Part shown: positions 5,788 through 13,522 of the stretch, one piece after another | Layout of the letters: every line of letters starts with the position of its first letter | How positions within the stretch are numbered: the stretch's first letter is position 1 | NCBI GenBank assembly: GCA_964459065.1 | Contig: CAYWMN010000059.1 | Location: 1-17,038 of the forward strand | Source: JAMCXS01 sp964459065 | Lineage (GTDB): Bacteria; Acidobacteriota; Terriglobia; UBA7540 | Direction of reading: 5' to 3' | DNA length: 17,038 bases | Notes under the pieces: model-generated | What the model was told of the DNA's origin: nothing | Database searches by the model: none | What the model saw: only the letters and a program-made list of their open reading frames with translations | Made by a program: the position numbers and the translations under genes

Positions 5788-7395
5788 CTAAAGCTCTCCC
5801 CGTTTTCGTTGCCTCTGAATGTAATCCGCCGCACGCATGGACAACGCCATGATGGTGAGGGTCGGATTTTTCTCGCTCGTGGCCGTGAAGGTGCTTCCGT
5901 CGGTCACAAACAGGTTCTTCACATCCCGGGACTGGCAATAGGCGTTCAGGACGGAAGTCCTGGGATTTTTCCCCATGCGAATGGTTCCCACCGCGTGGCT
6001 GGCGAAGCCACGCGGACCGTCCGCGAAATCGGTGAAGACCGTGCCCTTCATTTTGGAGCAGATTTCCAGCATGCTTTGTTTTTGGGATTTCCACATCGCA
6101 TAGTCGTTGGGGACAAAGCGATAGTGGATGACCGGGATAGGAATCCCATACCGGTCCTTCCGGTCCGGATCGACCGTCACTCGGTTGTCGGCCGACGCGA
6201 CGGTTTTGCCGAACGCCGCCATCTGGAGAAAACCGGGTTGCATCTTTCTCACCTGCGCTTTGAAGGCCGCTCCATAGCCGCGCAAGCGGTGAGCCTGGTG
6301 GGGAAACATGTAGGAAGCAAAGTTCACCTGGATTCCCCAGCCACCGGCATAGTCGGGTTTGCTAAAAAGTTGATTGTAGCGGGGAATATAAACGTGGTCG
6401 GTGGCTCCATCCTGGTTGGTGGGCGGTAAACCCTCAAGCTCCTTGATGTACATCTCAACGCCCGTGACGTGGTGGCCGTGCAGATAACGGCCGACCATGT
6501 CATTTGAATTGCCCAGGCCGTTTGGATGGCGCGGCGAGCGTGAATTCAGCAGCAAGCGCACCGATTCCACCGTGGCGCAGCAGACCACAACCACTTTTGC
6601 ACGGACTTCCTCTTCCCGCTTGGTGATTCGGTCGACACAGGAGACCGCGCGCGCTTTCCCTTCGCGGTCCACCAGAATTTCGCGTGCGATCGCGTTCTGG
6701 CGCAAAGTAAAGTTTCCGGTGGCGCGCGCCTTGGGAAGCATGCAATCCGGCGTGGTGAAAACCGCAGACACATCGCAGCCGTCCATGCAGTGGCCGCAAT
6801 AGTGGCAAGGCGGCCGGTTGTCATAGGGGACGGTCAGGACCGCCTTTCGAACAGCAATCAGCGGAATGCCCATCGCTTGGGTGGCGCGCCCCAGGATATG
6901 CTCGCTGCACCGCCAGGGAATGGGAGGCAGATAATGGTTGCCGCCCGGCAAAATCTCCAGATGATCATTGTGGCCACAGACGCCGATCAGTTTTTCAACG
7001 CGGTCGTAATAAGGGGCAATTTCTTCGTAGGTGATGGGCCAGTCTTCCTCAACGCCCTCCCGCGACCGACCGCGGAAATCCTGCGGCGCGTAGCGAAGCG
7101 TTACTGCGTTCCAATGAAGGCTGCGCCCGCCAAGCACGCGGATGCGGTCCACTCCGACCGGGTCGCTGGATCGATAGATGACTTTTGAGATGTCTTTGGG
7201 ATAAAAGAGTGCCTGCTTTTCTCCGCGGAATCCCCGGTACGGCAGTTCGTAGGGCCACTTATGAGAAAGGTAAGGAGGATCAACCTCCTGCCCGGCTTCC
7301 AACAGGATGACCTTGGCGCCGCCCTCGCACAGTTCCTTGGCCATGGTGCCGCCGGCCGGACCTGATCCGATTACGCATACGTCGTATTCTGTCAT
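5788..7395 (-). CDS. GMC-family FAD-dependent oxidoreductase (probable glycoside 3-dehydrogenase large subunit)
   Basis: The 535-residue flavoprotein starts with the FAD-binding Rossmann motif YDVCVIGSGPAGGTMAKELC (residues 4-23) followed by an acidic strand end (LLEAG, 31-35). The C-terminal GMC domain carries the expected catalytic His (His467 in SHAVGTIRMG) and Asn (Asn510 in NPTLTIMAL). CHYCGHCMDGC (197-207) gives four Cys at 197, 200, 203 and 207; bacterial dehydrogenases of this group hold an Fe-S cluster in a similar region. There is no signal peptide, so export probably depends on the Tat-type small subunit encoded downstream. The family includes gluconate, glucose, sorbitol and glucoside 3-dehydrogenases; DUF1080 and TIM-barrel neighbours favour sugar C3 oxidation. 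The ATG is preceded by the palindrome GGGATATCCC and only a weak ribosome site. First gene of the four-gene run. Confidence 0.9.
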   Translation of the reverse strand: MTEYDVCVIGSGPAGGTMAKELCEGGAKVILLEAGQEVDPPYLSHKWPYELPYRGFRGEKQALFYPKDISKVIYRSSDPVGVDRIRVLGGRSLHWNAVTLRYAPQDFRGRSREGVEEDWPITYEEIAPYYDRVEKLIGVCGHNDHLEILPGGNHYLPPIPWRCSEHILGRATQAMGIPLIAVRKAVLTVPYDNRPPCHYCGHCMDGCDVSAVFTTPDCMLPKARATGNFTLRQNAIAREILVDREGKARAVSCVDRITKREEEVRAKVVVVCCATVESVRLLLNSRSPRHPNGLGNSNDMVGRYLHGHHVTGVEMYIKELEGLPPTNQDGATDHVYIPRYNQLFSKPDYAGGWGIQVNFASYMFPHQAHRLRGYGAAFKAQVRKMQPGFLQMAAFGKTVASADNRVTVDPDRKDRYGIPIPVIHYRFVPNDYAMWKSQKQSMLEICSKMKGTVFTDFADGPRGFASHAVGTIRMGKNPRTSVLNAYCQSRDVKNLFVTDGSTFTATSEKNPTLTIMALSMRAADYIQRQRKRGEL

Positions 7396-7440
7396 GGGAT
7401 ATCCCGTACACCCGCCCTCGATTTCCGCAAAGGCACGGGC

Positions 7441-7470
7441 AGGCTAACACCGGCGTGAGTGGGCTGTCAA
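7441..7470 (-). promoter_or_regulatory. Candidate promoter of the sugar-oxidation operon
   Basis: On the minus strand a perfect TTGACA (7470 to 7465) is followed after 18 bases by TAGCCT (7446 to 7441), which keeps the conserved first, second and last bases of the -10 box. Transcription would begin near 7434 and leave about 39 bases of leader before the GMC start codon. Confidence 0.4.
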
Positions 7471-7651
7471 TGGAGTGGGGTCTCGGCGCCTTCGGCGAGG
7501 CTGCGAAGACGCGGGTCTCGAATCTGGACTTATCGCGCCAGCCGGAAACCGGCGTCGCTTGCCGGTCATTAGCTGTTCGTGAAGAACCAGGTGCTGGATG
7601 TCGTTGAGGTCATCCCAAGGGCTGTGTGAGCGAAAAGAAGTCATTTTCTCT

Positions 7652-7681
7652 TTGACGCCCCGGAACGTTTGATGTTGAAAT
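7652..7681 (+). promoter_or_regulatory. Candidate promoter of the secreted glycine-zipper protein gene
   Basis: TTGACG (7652-7657) and TGAAAT (7676-7681) are 18 bases apart, matching 5 and 4 of 6 consensus positions. The leader would be about 50 bases and would include the CACAC/GTGTG hairpin (7695-7710). Confidence 0.35.
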
Positions 7682-7737
7682 TGAAGGGTAGGATCACACT
7701 TAATTGTGTGCCACCCAGGGGCGTAAGGAGGTATCCA

Positions 7738-8433
7738 ATGGTTCGAAGGGCTTTGAATATATTGCTGGCGGCCTTGTCCGTTGTTGCGATTCCAGCCATG
7801 GTTCGCGCTCAGACAAGTCTGACCGCTGCCCAGAACCAATATTGGATTCCTGAAGGGACGGAGTTTAAGCTGGCGCTCCACACGGCGATCAGTTCCAAGA
7901 AATCCAAAAAAGGGGATGTCGTCATTACCACCTTGCTGGATCCCATTTACACGGTGGACGATCGGGTTGCTTTGCCGAAAGGCGTGAGGATTTACGGTCG
8001 CATCCAGCAAGTTCACAAGGCGCAGCATCGCGGCAAAGGCGGCCGGCTCTTCGTCCTTTTTAACACCCTCGTGCTGCCCAACGGACAGAAAGTGGCCATG
8101 AACGGCTCACTCACGGAGGTGTTTTCCAGCCAGGAAGGCGGCAACGGTTCCACCGTTGATGCTGAAGGAGACCTCAAGGGCGACCATGCCTCGCGCCTGA
8201 AGCGGGCGGTTATTTTTGGAGCGCCGACTGTGGCGGGCGGAGCCGCTGGGGGAATGGCGGGCGGCATTGCTGCCGGAGTCGCCGGGCTTGCGGCGGCCTA
8301 TTTTATTCCCAAGGGCAAACAAGCCGTCCTGCCTGCAGGGTCGTTGGTCGGGATGCGCCTTGACCGGGATTTGACCATCACGCTTCCTCCCCAAAAGAAC
8401 AAGAACAACAATAACTCCCAGGCTCTCAAGTAG
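7738..8433 (+). CDS. Secreted or envelope protein of unknown function with glycine zipper
   Basis: I do not recognise a named family with confidence. The 231-residue product has a signal peptide (MVRRALNILLAALSVVAIPA, cleavage likely after MVRA, residue 24). Residues about 36-130 look like a small beta-barrel: IPEGTEFKLALHTAISSK, a stretch ending LPKGVRIYGRI, then LFVLFNTLVLPNGQKV. This pattern recalls the TrbI/VirB10-like beta-barrel seen in many acidobacterial secreted proteins. Residues about 157-190 are a Gly/Ala-rich hydrophobic segment (VAGGAAGGMAGGIAAGVAG), a glycine zipper that could insert into or cross a membrane. A second LPAGS strand pair follows (198-216) and the tail is Asn/Lys-rich. 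The start is fixed by a near-perfect TAAGGAGGT five bases before the ATG; a longer reading from 7669 lacks such a site. It is convergent with the S41 protease-like gene. Confidence 0.85.
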   Translation: MVRRALNILLAALSVVAIPAMVRAQTSLTAAQNQYWIPEGTEFKLALHTAISSKKSKKGDVVITTLLDPIYTVDDRVALPKGVRIYGRIQQVHKAQHRGKGGRLFVLFNTLVLPNGQKVAMNGSLTEVFSSQEGGNGSTVDAEGDLKGDHASRLKRAVIFGAPTVAGGAAGGMAGGIAAGVAGLAAAYFIPKGKQAVLPAGSLVGMRLDRDLTITLPPQKNKNNNNSQALK

Positions 8434-8612
8434 ATTCCTGCCCCGGATTACTTCCGGTCATTTTTCCAGAATCTCGTTAAGCCGCTGACTTTCAGCCTGA
8501 CTTAGGAAGGTTGGAGTTCCTGCAGGCGAGCCCCCCGAATGAAGGGCCGGTTACGCCCTGCCCTGAACGCTTTGGTATTTCGGGATTTTGTAGGGAGCGT
8601 GTCCCGGCGCTG

Positions 8613-9833
8613 TTAGGCCGCGGCGTTGGTTGCGGAAGGAATTTTCTTTTTGAGGATTTCGAGGGCCTTCTGCATTTGGAGGTCGTTGGCCCCGCCGAAT
8701 TGCTCCTGGGGGCTGTTGCCTGCCTGCTCGCTAGCGGCGGCGCTTTCGTTGGATTGAACCACATTGGGCATGATGCCGTCCGGTGCAATGGCTTTCCCGT
8801 CCGGCGTGTAGTACTTGGCGACTGAAAGCAACAAGGCCGAACCGTCGCCCACCGGAATCAGCTTCTGGTAGACGCCTACGCCAAAGCTGCGAATACCCAC
8901 AACGTCCCCGCGCTTATTATCGAGAATGGCTGAGGCCACAATCTCCGCCGGACCTGCCGTGGACTGGTTGATCAGAACCACCAGGGGAAGATTCGTGATC
9001 GCTTCCGAAGGCTGCGCAACCACGTTCTTGCGAGGGTACTTCTGCCCATAAAGATAGGTAATCAGACCCTGATGGAGGAAGAGGTTCGCTGTTTTCTCGC
9101 CTACTTCTTCCTGGCCTCCGGCGCAATTTCTCAAATCCAGCACAATCTTCTTGGCTCCGCCGGCGATAAGGCCTTTCAGCTTGGCGGCGATCTCCCGGGA
9201 CTTGCCCTCATTGAAAGTCGGCACGCGCAGATACGCCGTGTGGTTGTCGACCAGCTTTGAGACCACCGGGGGATCATTCAGCTCCGCCCGGATTACGGTC
9301 CTCTTTTCAGGTTGGCCTCCCGAGCCTTTGATGACGGATAGGACAACCTTGGTTCCCGGCTTGCCTGCCAGCAAACGGTCAATCTGCACCACGGACAACT
9401 CGCGGACTCGCGTGCCGTTGACCTCGTCAATCAAGTCTCCGGCTTCAATCCCAGCCTTTTGTGCGGGGCTGCCGGGCAAGACGGAGATGATGGTTGCAAA
9501 GCCCATTCGCTTCGAGAGGAAGAGTCCTACCTTACCCTGGCCTGGTTTTGGATGCGCCAGGTAAGCCTTGTACTCAGCAGGTGTGAAGTAAGTGCTGTAG
9601 GGGTCCAGCACTTCCAGCAGGCCCCGAATCGCGCCGCGGGTGACCTCGTTCAGGTTCGGCTGCGTTACGTATTCCTGCTGGATTCGGGAAAGGACCTCGC
9701 TATACACTCCCAAATCGCGGTACGATCTTTCATCCGTATCCGTGCTGCTATTGCCCAGCACGGCCCCGATGACCACGTAAAAAACCAACAGGGAAGAGAT
9801 GAAAACGACCAGCAGCCGGACACGCTTTGTCAT
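8613..9833 (-). CDS. Membrane-anchored PDZ/S41 (C-terminal processing) protease homologue, probably inactive
   Basis: The 406-residue product has an N-terminal membrane anchor (residues 6-27), a helical segment with DPYSTYFTPAEY (77-88), a PDZ domain (about 100-170) and an S41 core (about 195-350). VLDLRNCAGG (231-240) is the family's DLRNNPGG strand. In active CtpA/Prc enzymes the nucleophile is the middle Ser of SASAS and the base is a Lys 25 residues later in GKG. Here the aligned stretch is STAGPAE (291-297), placing Gly294 at the Ser position and Val319 (FGVG) at the Lys position, while Gln323 is kept. Both catalytic residues therefore appear lost. It may be a scaffold or substrate-binding pseudoprotease, or use a shifted residue. 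GAAGGAG lies 11 bases before the ATG. An AT-rich TATATT at 9885-9890 (minus strand) is a possible -10. Confidence 0.9.
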   Translation of the reverse strand: MTKRVRLLVVFISSLLVFYVVIGAVLGNSSTDTDERSYRDLGVYSEVLSRIQQEYVTQPNLNEVTRGAIRGLLEVLDPYSTYFTPAEYKAYLAHPKPGQGKVGLFLSKRMGFATIISVLPGSPAQKAGIEAGDLIDEVNGTRVRELSVVQIDRLLAGKPGTKVVLSVIKGSGGQPEKRTVIRAELNDPPVVSKLVDNHTAYLRVPTFNEGKSREIAAKLKGLIAGGAKKIVLDLRNCAGGQEEVGEKTANLFLHQGLITYLYGQKYPRKNVVAQPSEAITNLPLVVLINQSTAGPAEIVASAILDNKRGDVVGIRSFGVGVYQKLIPVGDGSALLLSVAKYYTPDGKAIAPDGIMPNVVQSNESAAASEQAGNSPQEQFGGANDLQMQKALEILKKKIPSATNAAA

Positions 9834-9997
9834 TTGAATAATTGCTCCTTCAAGACCTGCCCCTTTACACTACGGAACCCTATCAATATAACATACCTGC
9901 GGGGCCGGTGTACGGTGGCGGGGCAGGTTCCACTGCCGGCCGGCTTCGCATAACGGTGACGCGGATACCCTGAGCCTTCGAGCTCCTCCAAGGCGCT

Positions 9998-10933
9998 CTA
10001 AAGATCCTCCCGGGCGGCTGTCTCGAAGGGAAGATCCGCCTGCTCGGATCGGGCCTCCGAGATTCCGGCCGCTGCGATGGCTTCAAGGGCGGGATATTCT
10101 GCCATCAAGGTTTCCGGGACCGGCACCGGCCGGTTGCGGATCAGGCTGGCCAATTGCAAGGCGTTGGCCACGGCTTTGCCGCGGAAATGATTATTGGTGA
10201 TCACGTAGATTTCCCGCCCTCCCTGCTCCGCGATCCTTCGGACCCGTTCGGCCCAGGGCTTGAGTTCCTCCAGGCTGTAGTAATAATCGTAGCGTTCTTC
10301 CGGGCGCTCATTTGAAGCGAACCAGTGCTCATAGTTCCGGCCGTGCAGCCGGACGTAGCCAATCGGAGTGGTGGAGCGTTCGCTCGGCTCAAGTGAGCGC
10401 CCGATCACGGGCTGGTCGATATTGCAGAATCCCACGTCCAGCTCGTGAAGCATGCGGTAAACTTCCGGCTGGTTCCAGGACTGGTGCCGCACCTCCACCA
10501 CCAGCGGGTATTCCATAAACTGCATCGCCAGCCCGCCCAGATACGCGCGGTTCTCCCTGGAGTTTTTGTACGACCACGGAAACTGCATCAGCAGCGCTCC
10601 CAGCAGGCCCGCTTCCCGCAGCGGATCGATGCCCTGTTTGAAAGCCCTCTCTTCGCGCTCGGTCGCGGCGCGCTCATGCGTGAAGTGCTGCCACAGCTTG
10701 GCTGTGAATTTAAAGTTCGGGTTGTGCGCCACCCTGCGCACCCAGCTGCGCGCCACCTCGGGACGCGGCGGATGGTAGAACGTGGTGTTGATCTCAAGGG
10801 TGTCAAAGTAGCGCGCCAGATATTCGGCTTCATGGAATCCGCGCGGGCGATGGTGGGGATAGACGATGCCGTGCCAGTCGTCATAAGACCAGCCGGCGGG
10901 GCCCAATCGAATTGTCGGAGCGAAACCGTCCAT
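9998..10933 (-). CDS. DUF72 (YecE-like) protein
   Basis: The 311-residue product matches the DUF72/YecE family, TIM-barrel proteins of unknown biochemical role that are widespread in bacteria. Typical segments are the N-terminal IRLGPAGWSYDDWHG (residues 8-22), LARYFDTLEINTTFY (39-53), FKFTAKLWQHFTH (74-86), LLMQFPWSYKN (113-123), VVEVRHQSW (144-152), and the C-terminal-half block YVRLHGRN followed by IYVITNNHF. No signal peptide is seen, so it is cytoplasmic. A TATAAT box lies about 20 bases upstream of the ATG; the gene is probably transcribed alone, divergent from gap. The ribosome site (AAAGGCG) is modest. Function cannot be given beyond the family. Confidence 0.92.
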   Translation of the reverse strand: MDGFAPTIRLGPAGWSYDDWHGIVYPHHRPRGFHEAEYLARYFDTLEINTTFYHPPRPEVARSWVRRVAHNPNFKFTAKLWQHFTHERAATEREERAFKQGIDPLREAGLLGALLMQFPWSYKNSRENRAYLGGLAMQFMEYPLVVEVRHQSWNQPEVYRMLHELDVGFCNIDQPVIGRSLEPSERSTTPIGYVRLHGRNYEHWFASNERPEERYDYYYSLEELKPWAERVRRIAEQGGREIYVITNNHFRGKAVANALQLASLIRNRPVPVPETLMAEYPALEAIAAAGISEARSEQADLPFETAAREDL

Positions 10934-10951
10934 GTTCGCCTTTTATTTGCC

Positions 10952-10957
10952 ATTATA
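10952..10957 (-). promoter_or_regulatory. -10 box of the DUF72 gene promoter
   Basis: A perfect TATAAT on the minus strand (10957 to 10952) lies about 20 bases upstream of the ATG. At 17 bases upstream of it TGGCCG matches only 3 of 6 positions of the -35 box. The leader would be very short. Confidence 0.45.
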
Positions 10958-11120
10958 GACCACTTTTTGCGCCACGGCCATCTCTCCCGCCCTGGATCAC
11001 GCGAACGCGGCAAGCGCCGTCCCTGCGGTCATCGGGCGCCGTCGTTTCTCCGTTTTTCTCCTTAGCCCTTTAGTCCCTGTGAAGTTACGGTGCGAGCGGG
11101 TTGTCGCGCCTGCCATGAGT

Positions 11121-11150
11121 TTGACAGCCGCGCGTCGCGGGGATTATGAT
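11121..11150 (+). promoter_or_regulatory. Near-consensus sigma70 promoter of the gap-pgk-tpiA-secG operon
   Basis: TTGACA (11121-11126) and TATGAT (11145-11150) are separated by 18 bases. Transcription would begin near 11157, leaving about 39 bases before the gap start codon. This is the best-matching promoter in the window, as expected for highly expressed glycolytic genes. Confidence 0.75.
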
Positions 11151-11195
11151 AGAGAGTTTCAGGCTATTTCAAAATATGCTTTATAGGGGGTTTTG

Positions 11196-12200
11196 ATGTC
11201 AGTGAAAGTTGGTATCAACGGTTTTGGCCGGATCGGCCGCAATGTTTTGCGTTCTGCGTTGAACGACGCAAATGTTGATATTGTTGCGGTCAACGATATC
11301 ACGGATCCAAAAACGTTGGCGCATCTGCTCAAGTACGATTCCGTGCTGGGAAACCTGAGCATCGAGGTTACCGCGGGCGAGGACCACATCAAGGTGGCCG
11401 GGAAGACGATCAAGGTGTTCAAGGTGAAAGATCCCGCGCAGATCGACTGGCCCTCCCTGGGTGTTCAAGTGGTTGTGGAATCCACCGGGCTTTTCAGGAG
11501 TGCGGAGGACGCCAAAAAGCATCTGCGCGGCACCGTGAAGAAAGTGATTATCTCGGCTCCGGCCAAGAATGAAGACATTACCATTGTTCTGGGCGTGAAC
11601 GAAAAGGATTACGATCCCGCCAAGCACAATATCATTTCCAACGCATCGTGCACCACCAACTGTCTGGCGCCGGCGGCGAAGGTTTTGGACGAGAACTTCG
11701 GCATCAAGAAAGGTGCCATGACCACCGTTCACTCCTACACCAACGACCAGCGGATTCTTGACTTGCCCCACAAGGATCTGCGGCGCGCCCGCGCGGCCGC
11801 GCTCTCCATCATTCCCACCACCACCGGCGCCGCCAAGGCGGTCGGACTGGTGCTGCCGCAGCTTAAGGGCAAGCTGGATGGCTACGCCATGCGCGTGCCG
11901 ACGCCCAACGTCTCCTTGGTGGACCTGGTTGTGGTGGTTGAAAAGCCCACCACTACCGAAGCGTTGAACGCCGCCTTCAAAGCGGCTGCGGAAGGGCCGC
12001 TGAAGGGCATTCTGCAGTTCTCGGAAGAAGAGCTGGTTTCCATCGACTTCCGCGGCAACTCAAACTCCTCCATCGTTGACGCCGGATTCTGCAAGGTGAT
12101 TGACGGCGACCTCGTGAAAGTGACCGCATGGTACGACAACGAGTGGGGATATTCCTGCCGCGTCCGGGACCTGATCAATTACATTGCCAAGAGCCTGTAG
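11196..12200 (+). CDS. gap: Glyceraldehyde-3-phosphate dehydrogenase, type I
   Basis: GAPDH oxidises glyceraldehyde 3-phosphate to 1,3-bisphosphoglycerate with NAD+ and phosphate. The 334-residue protein has the usual length and complete motifs: the Rossmann motif VGINGFGRIGRNVLR (residues 5-19), Asp34 in VNDITD (NAD preference), the active site SNASCTTNCLAP with Cys152, His179 in TTVHSYTNDQ, the phosphate-site TGAAKAVG, and the closing WYDNEWGYS. LPHKDLRRAR near 190 is also typical of glycolytic, NAD-specific GAPDH. The ATG at 11196 has TAGGGGG five bases upstream; a TTG immediately before it is not needed. First gene of the gap-pgk-tpiA-secG run, transcribed from the strong promoter at 11121-11150. 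Confidence 0.98.
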   Translation: MSVKVGINGFGRIGRNVLRSALNDANVDIVAVNDITDPKTLAHLLKYDSVLGNLSIEVTAGEDHIKVAGKTIKVFKVKDPAQIDWPSLGVQVVVESTGLFRSAEDAKKHLRGTVKKVIISAPAKNEDITIVLGVNEKDYDPAKHNIISNASCTTNCLAPAAKVLDENFGIKKGAMTTVHSYTNDQRILDLPHKDLRRARAAALSIIPTTTGAAKAVGLVLPQLKGKLDGYAMRVPTPNVSLVDLVVVVEKPTTTEALNAAFKAAAEGPLKGILQFSEEELVSIDFRGNSNSSIVDAGFCKVIDGDLVKVTAWYDNEWGYSCRVRDLINYIAKSL

Positions 12201-12221
12201 TCCTGCCCGCAAGTCTGAGCC

Positions 12222-12251
12222 GGCGGACGGCGCGCAAAACCGTCGTCCGCC
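12222..12251 (+). other. Intercistronic hairpin between gap and pgk
   Basis: GGCGGACG (12222-12229) and CGTCCGCC (12244-12251) form a perfect 8-base stem around a 14-base loop, in the 77-base gap after the gap stop codon. There is no T-run after it, so it is more likely to stabilise or process the gap mRNA than to end transcription fully. It ends about 10 bases before the pgk ribosome site. Confidence 0.5.
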
Positions 12252-12277
12252 AAACCACATGAAGGGAATCTAATGCC

Positions 12278-13465
12278 ATGGCAAAAGTTTCGATTCGCGA
12301 CGTTGATCTAAAAGGGAAGCTCGTCTTCATGCGGGTTGATTTCAACGTGCCGTTGAATGATGCGGCCGAAATCACCGACGACACCCGGATTAAAGCCAGC
12401 CTGCCGACCATCCTCTACGCGCTTGATCAGGGAGCGAAACTGGTGCTGGCGTCGCACCTGGGAAGGCCCAAGGGAAAGCCCAATCCCAAGATGAGCCTGC
12501 AGCCAGCGGCTGAGCGCCTGGCGAGCCTGCTGAACAAGCCGGTAAACTTTGCAAGCGATTGCGTGGGACCCCAGGCGGAAAAGGCGGTGGCGGAACTGAA
12601 GGACGGGAGCGTCCTGCTGCTGGAAAACCTGCGCTTCCATCCCGAGGAGAAAGCCAACGATCCGGCCTTTGCCAAGCAGTTGGCCGGCAACGCCGAAGTT
12701 TATATTAATGACGCTTTCGGCTCCGCGCATCGTGCCCACGCCTCAACCGAAGGCATCGCGCACCACGTCGCAGTTCGCGGCGCGGGCCTGCTGATGGAAA
12801 AGGAACTCGATTATCTGGGCAAGGCGCTGCAGAATCCGCAGCACCCTTACGTGGCGATTGTGGGCGGGGCAAAGGTTTCCGACAAGATCAAGTTTCTGCA
12901 AAACCTGATCGAATTTGCCGATACCATCCTGATCGGCGGCGCGATGGCTTACACGTTTCTGAAGGCGCAGGGCCATGAAATCGGCCTTTCGCGCTGCGAG
13001 GAGGACAAGCTGGACCTGGCGCGCGAGCTTCTGGAACAGGCCAGGCAAAAGAACGTGAACTTCCGCCTGCCCGTGGACCACGTGGTGACCGACAAGCTGG
13101 ACGCCGCCTCCAAGGCCGAAGCGATCGACTCCGTCGATATTCCCGCCGACCGCCTGGGGGTTGACATCGGGCCCAAGACGAGGGCCGAGTACGCGGCCTC
13201 GATCAAGGAAGCCAAAACGATCATCTGGAACGGCCCCATGGGCGTGTTTGAGATCGACCAGTTCGCCCAGGGTACGATGGAAGTGGGACGCGCCGTAGCC
13301 GCATCTGAAGCCGTCTCTATTGTGGGCGGCGGCGATTCGGTGGCCGCGGTTCACAAGGCGGGCATCGAGGATAGCATCAGCCACATCTCAACCGGCGGCG
13401 GAGCCTCCCTCGAATTCCTGTCAGGACTTCAATTGCCCGGCGTGGAAGCGCTGCCCGATAAATAG
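12278..13465 (+). CDS. pgk: Phosphoglycerate kinase
   Basis: Pgk transfers phosphate from 1,3-bisphosphoglycerate to ADP, the first ATP-yielding step of glycolysis, and uses the product of the gap enzyme encoded just upstream. The 395-residue length is normal. Motifs in order: VFMRVDFNVPLND near the N-terminus, SHLGRPKGKPNPKMSL (substrate site), LLLENLRFHPEE, a central AIVGGAKVSDKI, the nucleotide-site WNGPMGVFE, IVGGGDSVAAV, and the final HISTGGGASLEFL. GAAGGGAA lies about 9 bases before the ATG. It follows gap after 77 bases and precedes tpiA by 57, so the three are almost certainly one operon. Confidence 0.98.
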   Translation: MAKVSIRDVDLKGKLVFMRVDFNVPLNDAAEITDDTRIKASLPTILYALDQGAKLVLASHLGRPKGKPNPKMSLQPAAERLASLLNKPVNFASDCVGPQAEKAVAELKDGSVLLLENLRFHPEEKANDPAFAKQLAGNAEVYINDAFGSAHRAHASTEGIAHHVAVRGAGLLMEKELDYLGKALQNPQHPYVAIVGGAKVSDKIKFLQNLIEFADTILIGGAMAYTFLKAQGHEIGLSRCEEDKLDLARELLEQARQKNVNFRLPVDHVVTDKLDAASKAEAIDSVDIPADRLGVDIGPKTRAEYAASIKEAKTIIWNGPMGVFEIDQFAQGTMEVGRAVAASEAVSIVGGGDSVAAVHKAGIEDSISHISTGGGASLEFLSGLQLPGVEALPDK

Positions 13466-13522
13466 GAAGCCCGAAAGCAGCAAGCATCTGCAACAGCTAT
13501 TCCCTTTGAAATGAGGACAAAT

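Larger units (their letters stand above)
7396..7737. other. Divergent regulatory region between the GMC operon and a secreted-protein gene
   Basis: These 342 bases hold no convincing gene. They contain a minus-strand promoter candidate for the GMC operon (7441-7470), a plus-strand one for the next gene (7652-7681), the palindrome GGGATATCCC at 7396-7405 touching the GMC start codon, a GCCGG-AAA-CCGGC hairpin at 7541-7553, and a CACAC/GTGTG hairpin at 7695-7710 shortly before the ribosome site of the next gene. A minus-strand open frame crossing the region continues antisense into the next gene and resembles no family. Confidence 0.55.

Noticed and set aside
7444..8028. 194-codon minus-strand open frame
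   Set aside because: It overlaps the secreted glycine-zipper gene, which has a signal peptide and an excellent ribosome site, and its product matches no family.
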